Part shown: positions 45,952 to 55,822 of the stretch, piece by piece
How positions within the stretch are numbered: the first letter of the stretch is position 1
How the letters are laid out: every line of letters starts with the position of its first letter
DNA from: Balamuthia mandrillaris
Lineage: Eukaryota > Discosea > Longamoebia > Balamuthiidae
Direction of reading: 5' to 3'
DNA: 64,000 nucleotides
Assembly: GCA_031835245.1 (NCBI GenBank)
Contig: JAVKOQ010000147.1
Coordinates: 62,001-126,000 of the forward strand
The notes under the pieces: model-generated
What the model was told of the DNA's origin: nothing
The model's input: the letters and a program-made list of their open reading frames with translations, nothing else
The model's database searches: none
Program-made: the position numbers and the translations under genes

Positions 45952-46851
45952 ACGGTGGATGCTTTGCACAAAGCGGCGAACCAGGTCGAAGGAAGCGCGT
46001 GAGGTAATGGAATACAAGATAAGAATGCCATCTGCCACTTTCTCGAATTGCTCTCGAACTGGAAAGCAACACAAGGGACTAAATGAGATGGAAGAACAAA
46101 CGAGCGTGGGGTGAGAGAAATGGGAAGTGAATGTACTGACGAGCTGCATATTCTTCTTGGCCGCCGGTAACCACTAGGTCCAAAATGACTTCAACTCCAT
46201 CTACCACAGCTGTCGTCATATACCTAAAAGAACATGTAAGGATGAATAAAAGAAACACATCGTTAAATAAACGAACTCGTCTGAAATAACAGGGTCATAT
46301 TTTGTTATAAAGCTGCCATTCACGTAGCGCACAACGAAAGCGTTTCTGCCGCATCCTCCTGGTCCCACCATTACCACCTTATAGCGCGATGGCAGGCGGT
46401 CGTTGGTCGTTTTCCGTTTCGTTGGCTGGTGGAGGTTGCTGTCCAATTTTTTTGCTGTTCTTATTATCTCTATTTTTGCAGTCAGCAAAGGTAGTGAGAG
46501 AGAGTGAGAGAGAGAGAGAGAGAGAGCAAGAGGAAAGTGAACGATGAGAGAAGAGAGAAGAGAAAGAAGAGAGACAGAGAAGAGAGAGAGGAAACGACAT
46601 GAAAGAGATGCAAAAAGAAGAATAAGGGAATGAAAGGCGGCACGAAGGTTTTTGTGTCTCCAAAGGGAAGGCTCATTGGCCAGCACGAGCCACTCCCGGC
46701 ACACGACCTGTATGATGCGCAGCTCAACGGTGGATAGAAACGAGAAAACGAGCAGCTTCACCTCATCAGGTAACTGCTCAAAGCGGAGTCTCCGAGAGGC
46801 GAGACGGCGTGGGGGACGCCCCTGGCCGTGATGCCGTGGAGCCTCTTCCAT
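45460..46851 (-). CDS. F-box/pseudo-Ras fusion protein, copy 2
   Basis: Four exons (46851-46644, 46469-46277, 46223-46141, 46058-45460) give 360 residues. The frame before 46851 has only a TTG start. The F-box is at about 24-68 ([31 protein letters not shown]). The Ras part repeats the odd residues of copy 1: [12 protein letters not shown] (Arg111, Asn112), YDPVISD and [10 protein letters not shown], the last also with Gly for Ala59. [10 protein letters not shown] is intact and the CAAX box is CLLM. All three introns fall at the same places and phases as in copy 1. A Glu-rich insert of about 40 residues precedes [14 protein letters not shown]. The Ras parts share long identical stretches ([18 protein letters not shown]), while the linker differs. 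Confidence 0.9.
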
Positions 46852-47084
46852 TCTTTTCGTCTCTTCGCTTGCCGAAGGGCACAATTTTAGCCAAACTCTG
46901 TGAATTGAAACAAACCATCAATATTTTTCCGTTTCAAACAACGAGATCTTGGACAACTTCGACCAACCCAGGTTCCTCTCCGTTTCCTCGCCAAATTCCA
47001 AAATATTCATAATTTTCCACCAATTATTTATCGACAAAAACGAATTATCATCGATAATTCGTGCTTTTATCAGGGTTTCTATCG
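46852..47084. other. Gap with hairpin-forming palindrome
   Basis: Between the thiamine-binding-family gene and F-box/Ras 2, both on minus. CGAATTATC at 47041-47049 and GATAATTCG at 47053-47061 form perfect 9-bp arms around three bases, 24 bp beyond the stop codon. It may aid 3' end formation or be a protein site. Confidence 0.5.
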
Positions 47085-47675
47085 CTAGAGAACGACATCC
47101 ATGGGTTCCACGTTCATGGTGGCCGCCCCGATCCTTCTCTGCTTGTTGTGCAGGCGGTTGCCGGACATGCCCGGGCTGACGTCCGCCCGGAAGTTAAGCA
47201 CCAGGCGGGGCGCTCCCTTGCGCACGCACTTCTCCACCACCTCCCGGATGACCTCAAAGCACTGGTCCAAGGAGCCCTCCACCACCGTGCCCATGGAGTG
47301 GACCTCGTGGCGCAGGCCCCTTTTGTGGACGATGCTGACCGAGCTGTTGATGTAGCTGCTGAGGGAGGTCTCATCCGTGCCGAATGGGTAGAGCGAGAAC
47401 TCGAGGACGGTGTCCTTCTCCTCATCCGGGTTGCGGTGCTTGTCCTTATTGTGTTGAAGCTGCTCCTTGCGCTCCTCCTGGGGGGTCTTGGACTGGTCCC
47501 TTCTTTCCCCTTTGTGAGGTGCAAAGTGCTCCAGCCTGTACTTTTGTTTGTCATGGGAGTAGTGCCTTCCTTGGGGAAGAAGGGCGGGCTTGTACGGAAA
47601 GCAGCGGGTGGCGGTGGGCACGAATGGGAATGCACAGGGACAACGCCCAGACCCGAACCTCGACAATGACTTCAT
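47085..47675 (-). CDS. Thiamine-binding family protein (MTH1187/YqgV, UPF0045-like)
   Basis: Intronless, 196 residues from the ATG at 47675; an ATG at 47816 is in frame but adds a hydrophobic low-complexity stretch. The N-terminus is Arg/Ser-rich and lacks acidic residues (MKSLSRFGSGRCPCAFPFVP), consistent with a mitochondrial presequence. The domain is clear from about residue 90: LEFSLYPFGTDETSLSSYIN, GLRHEVHSMGTVVEGSLDQ, VRKGAPRLVLNFRADVSPGM. The family binds thiamine or related pyrimidines and forms small ferredoxin-like oligomers. A charged insert (RRDQSKTPQEERKEQLQHNK) separates presequence and domain. Its function in eukaryotes is not settled. Confidence 0.8.
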   Translation of the reverse strand: MKSLSRFGSGRCPCAFPFVPTATRCFPYKPALLPQGRHYSHDKQKYRLEHFAPHKGERRDQSKTPQEERKEQLQHNKDKHRNPDEEKDTVLEFSLYPFGTDETSLSSYINSSVSIVHKRGLRHEVHSMGTVVEGSLDQCFEVIREVVEKCVRKGAPRLVLNFRADVSPGMSGNRLHNKQRRIGAATMNVEPMDVVL

Positions 47676-48062
47676 GGTGGTCTTGTTTGTCGCGTTCCTG
47701 TTGTTCTTCGGCTTTGCTTTTGTTTTTTGGTTGAGTGGCAAAAAAAAAAAAGAAAAGAACTCAACGAAACTTGGTTGGAAATAGAAGGAGAACGTGAAGG
47801 CACGTGATGAATTCATAAAATTAATTTTGAAGTTTTGGGTAGCTTTGATGCTTTTTTTTTCTCTTTAAAAACAAAATAAACACTAAACAACTTATAGAAT
47901 TTTAAAAAATACCACAAAAGAACAAAAGCAGAGTGGCTGAAATAAATAAACGCATATCTACACGCGGTAATAAACAAAAAATCAAAAAAAAAAACCTCCA
48001 GGGTAGACTACAGTCTCACTTGTAATTTGTGGTTTTTGCGTTCGGAGGGTGGGTGGGTAGCG
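47676..48062. other. Intergenic, AT-rich, nothing recognised
   Basis: 387 bp between two minus-strand genes. It consists of A- and T-runs with TAAATAAACGC and AATAAACACTAAAC segments that could include poly(A) signals for the plus or minus strand. No coding potential seen. Confidence 0.6.
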
Positions 48063-51000
48063 CTACGAAGAAGAAGAAGCGAGTATTTGGAGCTGAGGGT
48101 AGGAAATGCGAAGGCCATCCCCCGTCTGCACGTACAAAGTGACCGATGGTGACTCATTGGTCTCTTGCCGTTTTCTCTTTGCGGAAGAGGCGCTCTCTTC
48201 ATCGGCCGGGCATGCATCCCATTCAAACAAGAGCTCCACTTCTTCTCCTTCGCTGCTCGAATCACTATGCGTACAATCTCCATCTTCTTCCTCGCAATCG
48301 TTGTCGTTGTCGTCGTCGTCATCGTCGTCGTCGTCGTCATCATCGTGACCACGGCCTCTTCCTCTCCACGAAGAGGAAGGAGCCGCTCGTTTGGTGCAGG
48401 GTTCAGAGAAGATGGAAACCTCCACTTCCAACGCGGCAACTGTGGTGTGGCTCCAGGAAGGATCGACATTAGCCTGAATGAACTCGGTGAGCTCTCCTAT
48501 GTCAACCGTGCCTTCGAAGGAGAGCAGCAAGCCCGCTCGTTTCGTTGTACCCTCATTGCTCAACAACTCTTGGTCGCAATGATCTGCAAACAACGGCTCT
48601 GGTGGCCCTCCGCCCTCGTTGCCGCTGTTATTACCAATCGCTAAAAAGGGTACCGAAGTAACTCGAAGATCGAGCAAAGTGGTGGTAGTTGGGTAAACTT
48701 TCTTTACGAAGTCTGGCCGTTCGTCCTCTCTTCCACAATCCGCGAGAATGTGATGTACCACAGTCGACAAAGAAAATCCACGCCCGCCACTGCTCGGGGG
48801 TAAAAAGTCGGAGAGATGGAAAAAGTTCTGATGAACGGTGAGAGGTGGATCGTTAGCTGAAAATGGTGGTGGTGTAGGAGGGCGAGGCTCGCAAGAGTCC
48901 AAGCTGAGGATCTCCATTTGAATATCCGGCTGAAAGCTGGTAGCAGAGAAGAAGGACATGGCCACGTTGCCTGAGAGCAAAACTTGTTGCATGGCTGCCC
49001 CTTGCCGCAAAAGGTCAAGATCCAACACGTGGGCGTCTTTCACTGACAACCATCCTAAACCAAATGGGTGCCATGATGAAGAGGAAGAAGAGGAAAGGGA
49101 GTAAGAAGAAGAAGAGGCGGGAATCATGGAACCGGTGAGTTGAATGCTGGAAGGAACACCAGAGTAACTGCTTTTAAGGCTGAAGATAACCACATCTTCC
49201 GGAGATGAGTTGATGGTAGCTTCCAAGAACTTATCATGGTCGAAAGTGTCCTCATAATCTTCATTACGAGTGGTGAACGATGAGGCAGAAGAAGCAACGA
49301 GAGAAGAACAAGAAAAGACGGTTGCGCCATCGAAGCAGAGGCTTTTCTCGAGGGGCATGAGCACTAGTTCCGTTCGTATCGTTGTGGCCAGGTTGTCAGG
49401 ATTGCCCGAAGGTGGCAGGAAGAAGGAGACTTCGTTATTGGTGAAATAGAAGAAGCCATACTCACGGGCAAAAGTAGGTGGTCGGAAGTTCACTTCAGCA
49501 TAATTATTCGGTAGAGCATCCTCTCCATCCTCATCAACTGTTTGACGAGCTTCTTGTTGCTTGGTTCTCTGTTCTCTTTTGTTGCTTGATAACGTTGCTG
49601 CACAAGCACTGATCTCGCTAGGAAGGATGCCAATGATGGTCGCGCTTTGTGACTCCAAAGTCTCCTGCAAAGCGGTCAACGAGCGAAAGGACAGAGGGAG
49701 GGGCACGTTAGCCTCCACCCCTGACCAAAAGTTGGCAATGCCGCGATAAATCCATGCGTTCGGTTTTAACTCAGCCTGGATCGTCACAGTTATGCCCTTG
49801 CGTGTGCGGATAGGTGCATAGGGACGAGCAGCCGCTTCCCTCCTCAAACGCTGCCCAAAGGCAGCAAAGAGTGCGGACAAACCGTCGCGAATCTCTGGGT
49901 CGTCCTGATCGAGGAAGACGTCCGCTGTCTCGCTGTAAGACTTGTAGACGATAGAGGCCAAAGGATAAGGTTTGGTAAACTTGAAGCTCGAGTTGAGGAA
50001 GCCGTTGGATATACCGACAAATCCGAGAGTGCTGAGGACATCTCTTGGTTGTATCTCTTCCGGATTGTCGATCCAAAGAGCGGTGCTTGAGGACGAGCCA
50101 ATCGGAGGCAAAATGATAATCTGAGAGTGAATTACATTCTGGTCGCTGTTATCACGAAGGGGAGTATCGTCGAACATGAAAGTCCAAACGTCGACATCGG
50201 AGGCTGCACCAGTAGAGGAGTCGCCACTCGCGAAGAAGGAGCCACGAGTGAGGAAAGAAAGAACAGATGGCAAAGGCAGGGAGGTAATGTCGGCATGTGT
50301 TAACTCGGAGTAAGCAGGAATGCGCACCCAGGGAATGCCTCCCATAGGATTAAAAGGCCACCCAGCGGTGTTGAGCTGAGGAGTGCTGCTTTTGTTGGTG
50401 ACATCGTTGCCACGATACCAAGGAAAGAGATTCGAAGGCTGAGGAGGCAACCTTAGGTAATCCTCTCGACTCTCCCAAGATATTAATGAGGTCAATCGTG
50501 GTGTGAATATGCCATAAGTGCCCACAAACAATCTGCCGTCCACCGAGGAGTCAAAGTCTTCGTGATGATGATTCCCCTGCTCGCTGTCGTGGGTGTGAGT
50601 CTCGAAGAGAATGGTGGGACAGTCCCTCTTGGCAACCGCCATGCCAATCAACAAGCTCGTGCCAAGCGAGAATCGAGCACGAGAGTCAGGAATGTTGCCC
50701 TGGAGCACGGAGTTCTTGTCCGAGATGAGCCATCCATCTCCCATGAAATAGTTCCACATGAGAAAGGAGGAATTGTCAGTAAAGCCAATGCGCAGGAGGA
50801 TGTTGAAGCCACGAGTGATGCTGAGGGTGCCCCTCACGGAGGTGCTCAGTTCCTGGAAGCTAGGCAATAGAACTCGAGCCACATCCATAACAAGATCCTC
50901 CGCGGAGCTCGAAGGGAAGAAAGTGGAGGCAGAGGGCGCGGTGGAGTTCTCGGTGGCTGCGGAGGCAATGATGATAATGTTGCCGCCCTCTGAGGGAAAG

Positions 51001-53149
51001 GTGATGCCAGAAGTATAGCGAGCGACGTCGTCCGGTTCGAGCAGATCTGACATGAAGTTGAGATAGGCTTGCTGCAGGGCGCTCAATTGAGAGGAGAAGG
51101 TAGGGATGGGGAGGTACAGGCCCATTTGGGTCTTGACAAAGACTTCATCATCCCCATCGTCGTTGCCTCTCCAAAAGATGAGAGCTGCTAGATGGACCGA
51201 TCCATCTTGACGTGTTGCTTTCGTATCTGAAGAGGTGGATGGGAAGGATCTTGTCGTGGTGGTGGATCTTGTGCCAGCGAAGCTCAGAACGCCATTATTG
51301 AGAACAGTGTTAGAAAGGCCGGTGACGGTGACCACTAAGTCAGGGGCATTAATGCTGTGAGTGTAGTTAGGGGAAAAGTAGAGTGAGTCTGAGCCAGTAG
51401 TCTCCTTCAACAACGCGGTCAACTGGTAGTTGCCAATCACCGAGGCATCCAAGGGTCGATTCTCAGTCTTGGCCAGCCTAATGCGAGAGATGAGCTCGCT
51501 CATGATAGTAAAGTCATCGTAGTTGCCGTTGCGAATGCTGAGAAAGAAAGGCCCTCCCTCATCCTCCAAGTAGGCCCCATCCACCACCACCAACACCTCC
51601 TGTCCACCCACAAGCGGGACCGTGCGAAGAGGATTACGCCAGGAGCAGGCCAGCTCTTGTCCATTGGTGGCATCAAGCAGGTAAACGGTAGCATCAAAGA
51701 GGGAGCCCTCTCCGTCGAAGGAGTAGGTGCCATCGGCGGGGGCCTGCCACTTAGACACGTACTCGGGAGCAAAGTTACCACCGCAACTACCAGAGAGGAG
51801 GTTCCTTCTCGAGAGGGTAGTGTTGTGGACGATTAAGGCGCGTGTGACGCTACCCAGCGCTTGCAGCGGATTGACTCGTTCTACTTGCAGCTGTATTTGA
51901 GGATTATTATTGTTGTTTGTTGGTGCTCCATCTCCTTTCTTTGTTGAAGACTTGGAAGAGCTGCTGATCATTGCAGAAATGTATTGACAGCCACGACCAA
52001 TGGTGCCATTCGTCCAGTGCAAACTTTCTCCGGAAGAGGTTTGTGAGGAGGAGGCGAAAGAAGAAGAAGAGGAAAGCACTCCTTGGGCTGAAACGGTGAC
52101 TTGGGGGGAGGTTGATTCGGGAGTGACGCCTTGCTGATAGGATGGGTCAAAGTGAAACTTGCCAAAGAAACCGCCTTGTCTAAGGATGATGGATATGTCG
52201 CGGAGAGCATTGTGTTGGGCGTTATTGTTATTGCCAGTTGCGGAAGGAGGATAGATGAAAGCATCAATGCTTCCTTCGCCATCTCTCAACACATCCACGA
52301 GTGTTATAGCAGCACCTGCGCGAACAGTGACTACGCCTTCTCGCTCTTTTACTTCTTCATTTGAAGAGCTTTCGTTCGTGTAATGGCTGTTCATGACAGG
52401 AGGAAACGATGGCAACTCATCCAAACGAGACTGAGGCCACCATGAAAGAATGGGGCACAGTGTTTGCTTGTTGTAAAGGTCAGTTGATACGGGGGAGAAG
52501 AGAGGAAAGTAGGCAGATGGTGCTATCCAAGTTTCGTTCATCGTAACTGAACCATAACGTGAACGAACGTAGTAGCTAGTGGCTTGCATAAACTATTGTA
52601 ACACAAAATGCAAGTTAATGGTAACAATCAAAAAAAAAAGGGGGGGAGGGAGTTATACTTTGAGACTTAAGGAATTGCTGGACTTCTGAGCAAGGCCCGG
52701 CCAATTGTTGTTGTCGTCAACAATGACCGAACGAAAGGTAGGAGGAGGATATTCTTGTTCCACGATGGCTTCATCCTTCCAATAACCAGAGTTAGGCAGA
52801 AGGCGCCACAATGTTAAGTCGTCTCTATCAATATCGCTTGCGCTCTCACTATCGATGATGGAATCTTCCTCTGCAACGAACACTTTTTTTAAATCTACTT
52901 CAACCTTTTTTAGAGTTAGAAAAAATAAGCATTAAAAAAAGGATGTGAGAGCATATGAGAGAAGAGAACGGAAGAGGGAGAGGAGAGAGAATGAGGAACC
53001 TGTGCATTGCGTTCGACATAAACCCGAAAGTCTACCAACCGATTAAAAAATATATCTTCCGGCAGCCGTACTAACACTCGGGCATTGGGTCTATCATCAG
53101 AGTTCATGGCACCCTATTTTTGTACGTAGTCAGCAAAGAGAGAGAGAGG

Positions 53150-53192
<43 letters not shown>

Positions 53193-55009
53193 TGATAACA
53201 AACCGAAATGTTCAAGAAAAGCACACCATCCACGAAGATAACGCTTGTTTCGCTAGTGGTAGTACTCTTCTCGCCTTCCGCGCGCCAGTCAGTTGTTTCA
53301 ACAAGAATGAGATCAGGTGCAATTGTTGCATCCCTTACTATCATTACTTCCAAGGTCTGTTGGGCTTGTTTCAGATAAGAAGAAGGAGAAGCGTTGTCGT
53401 TGCTTCTTTTTCTTGTAGTAGTTCCAATGGGACCGTCTTCCGGCAACAGCAGCTGAAACACTTGCAACCCGCTGTTCATTTGCAGAGAATAAGAGTTCCG
53501 CCGAGATACAGAGATATAGGAATTTGTAGAATCATTGGGCTGAAGAACAAATTAATGCAGATGAAGAAGTCAGCAAGTGAGAGAGTGAGAGTGAGAAAGA
53601 TTGGTTACCAAAGTAAAGAAAACAGAGAGGCCAGTAGCTAGGCCTACAAGAACTAATAATATTACACCAGCGATGGCTGCCATCGCTATCCGTTTTTTCC
53701 GCTGTACTCGAGCTGTTTTAAACAGAGTCAGAAGAGAAGCAGAGAACCAGGAGAAGGGAGAGAGGACCAGAGATAAGAGAAGAGAAGAGAAGAGAAGAGA
53801 AGAGAAGAGAAGAGAAGAGAAGAGAAGAGAAGAGAAGAGAAAGAGAAGAGAAGAAGAGAAGAAGAGAAGAGAAGAGAAAGAGAGAGAAGAAGAGAAGAGA
53901 AGAAGAAAGAGAAGAGAAGAAGAAGAGAAGAGAAGAAGAAGAGAAGAGAAGAGAAGAGAAGAAGAAGAGAAGAGAAGAGAAGAGAAGAGAAGAAGAAGAA
54001 GAAGAGAAGAGAAGAGAAGAAAAGAGAAGAAAAGAGAAGAGGAGAGAGAGAGAACGAAAACGAGAAAACAGGAGAACAGGACTGGGAGGGAAACTATACC
54101 GGAAGCAGTTTTACGAGGTTCCAAGAAATCAGAAAGATGTTGCTGGACGGAGGGCGCTCGTTTGAGGTCGGGCGGCTCTCCAAAGTACTGTAGCGACACC
54201 TCCTCCTCTATCGTTGTGGACGCCCGCGTGGAAGAAGCTCCACTGACGTGCCCACTCCCGCCGCTGCTCCCTCCCACAAACGGAGGGCCATCCTCTCCTT
54301 TCGCGTCACTTCTCCGCTTCTTCTTGTCCCTTCCTCTCTTCGTTTTGTTGTCTGTCATGTTTGTCGTTGTTGCTGATGTTGCGGTTGGTAAAGTGGAGGA
54401 GGCTGTTGGGAGGGTGGAGGCTAGTGTCCTTGCCAGGATGTCAAGCTGCGGGTCCTCCACGTCATCCACCCACACCTCGCTGCCCGCGCCACCGCCGCCC
54501 CCAGCGGAGGCTCGTTCCAACATTTCGACAGCCTTGCGATCCTTTCTCTCTTTCCCTTTGCTCGCTCTTCCTGTCACTTTGGTTGCTGTCTCCCCTAACC
54601 GCGCGAGCGGATCCCACCAAATACTTCGTTTTGTGCTGTTGTTTGGGAGGGCTTTTTCTTTTGCTTTGTCTTGGCCTTGGCCCTCATGGTCGTTGTTTTG
54701 GTTTTGGCCCTCTTCTTCTGCTGTAGAAGCCACTATTTCCGCCTCGACATCTTCGAAAAAGGGAGAGACCTGCGTGTGAACTTGTGTTTGCATGCTTCTT
54801 GAAGCTGAGGAGGAAGCGGAGGAGGCGGATTGTTGTTGCATGTTGTTGTTGTTGTTGTTGTTGTTGTTAAGAAAGGTTGAGGAGGAGGATGCCGTTGCCG
54901 TGGAAGCATTGCTATTGCTGTTGAGGTTGCGGATGATGCGGTCGTTGGTGGTACTGTTGCTGTGGTTCTGAAGGGTGGGATCAAGGTCTCTTTGAGAGCC
55001 TTGCCTCAT
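48063..55009 (-). CDS. Large single-pass surface protein, 2079 residues
   Basis: Six exons (55009-54100, 53712-53609, 53539-53204, 53113-53000, 52904-52659, 52592-48063). The first 300 or so residues are Ser/Asn/Gln-rich and charged, with a poly-Asn run, and no signal peptide. A membrane span lies at about 315-338 (AAIAGVILLVLVGLATGLSV) next to RVQRKKR, so the orientation is probably type II with the long C-terminal part outside. That part is beta-rich with many potential N-glycosylation sites and few Cys. One segment, KWQAPADGTYSFDGEGSLFD followed by VYLLDATNGQELACSW, resembles a bacterial pre-peptidase/jelly-roll unit. Near the end is an 11-Asp run. The last exon is 4530 bp without introns, although the rest of the gene is split into small exons. 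Family unknown. Confidence 0.75.
53775..54050. repeat. (GAAGA)n-type array in intron 1 of the surface protein gene
   Basis: About 275 bp of AGAGA/GAAGA units, TCTTC on the sense strand. The plus-strand frame across it is an Arg/Glu/Lys artefact. Confidence 0.95.
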
Positions 55010-55822
55010 AGCAGCACACACTACTCAAAATAGGAGATATAATGGTTCGAATCAAAAATCCAAAAAATGAAGAGGGGGAAACAAGCAGAGAAGTTGACGC
55101 AAGAAAACAAATCGGTAGAGAAGAACCACACGACTCCTACTCACCTTTTTTTGTTTTGCCTTTTTTTCTTTTTTCGTCGTTACTTCAGCACAAATCGATA
55201 AATAAGCAAGCAACTCCCCCTCTTTTTTAAAATCGCTGATCGTTTTAACAATAGGATGATGGGTGGGCGGTTGTTCGGTTCCACAAAAAAAAAAAAAAAA
55301 AAAAAAAAAAAACACAAAACAAAACACCACACACCTGGCTCAAGGAGGAGGGTGAAAAATCACAATCCTGCAACACTGCCGCCCTTCTTTCTTCCCTTCG
55401 TTACTCTTTTTTGACTATTACGAGAAAAAAAAAACAAAAAATAAAATAAAAAAAGATAAATTTTTTTTTCCAATAAAGCTGTCGCCGCCGCTACGCGGAG
55501 CGCCACCGTAACAAAAAAAAAAGGACGTATTCCGGTAATGAAAGAATTTTGTGCCAGGCATTCTCGGAAAAGGGGTGGTCAGGTGCGCCGAAGAGCCAAT
55601 CGGGGCGATTCAAATCGCCCGATAAGGAAAATATAATGGGCCTGCTATCCGCAAGGATGGGGGATGGAAAGGGCGTTACAAATGTCCAAGATGGTGCTTG
55701 AGGCCTACGGGGCGTCCGGAAAGAACGTTTACCATGTAATATTCGAGACGACATGGAAAGTGTGGCGTGACGACATGAGCCAGCTTTTCGAAGAAGACCA
55801 AAGAGAGAGCAAAAAAAAAAAG
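55010..55822. promoter_or_regulatory. Divergent promoter region, surface protein and TPR protein
   Basis: 813 bp. It contains a 30-bp poly(A) run at 55283-55312, a near palindrome at 55592-55616 (ATCGGGGCGATT and AATCGCCCGAT) beside a CCAAT box, and two copies of GACGACATG (55747-55755, 55769-55777), the reverse complement of CATGTCGTC found in other upstream elements. An open frame with ATG at 55664 leads into the TPR gene; I treat it as leader because the A-rich context fits the ATG at 55823 better. Confidence 0.5.

Noticed and set aside
53601-54779. 392-residue plus-strand frame rich in RREEKRREEK
   Set aside because: It reads through the intronic GAAGA array and antisense to exon 1 of the surface protein gene.
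54843-54871. (GTT)n as an intronic satellite
   Set aside because: It is in frame as poly-Asn inside exon 1 of the surface protein.
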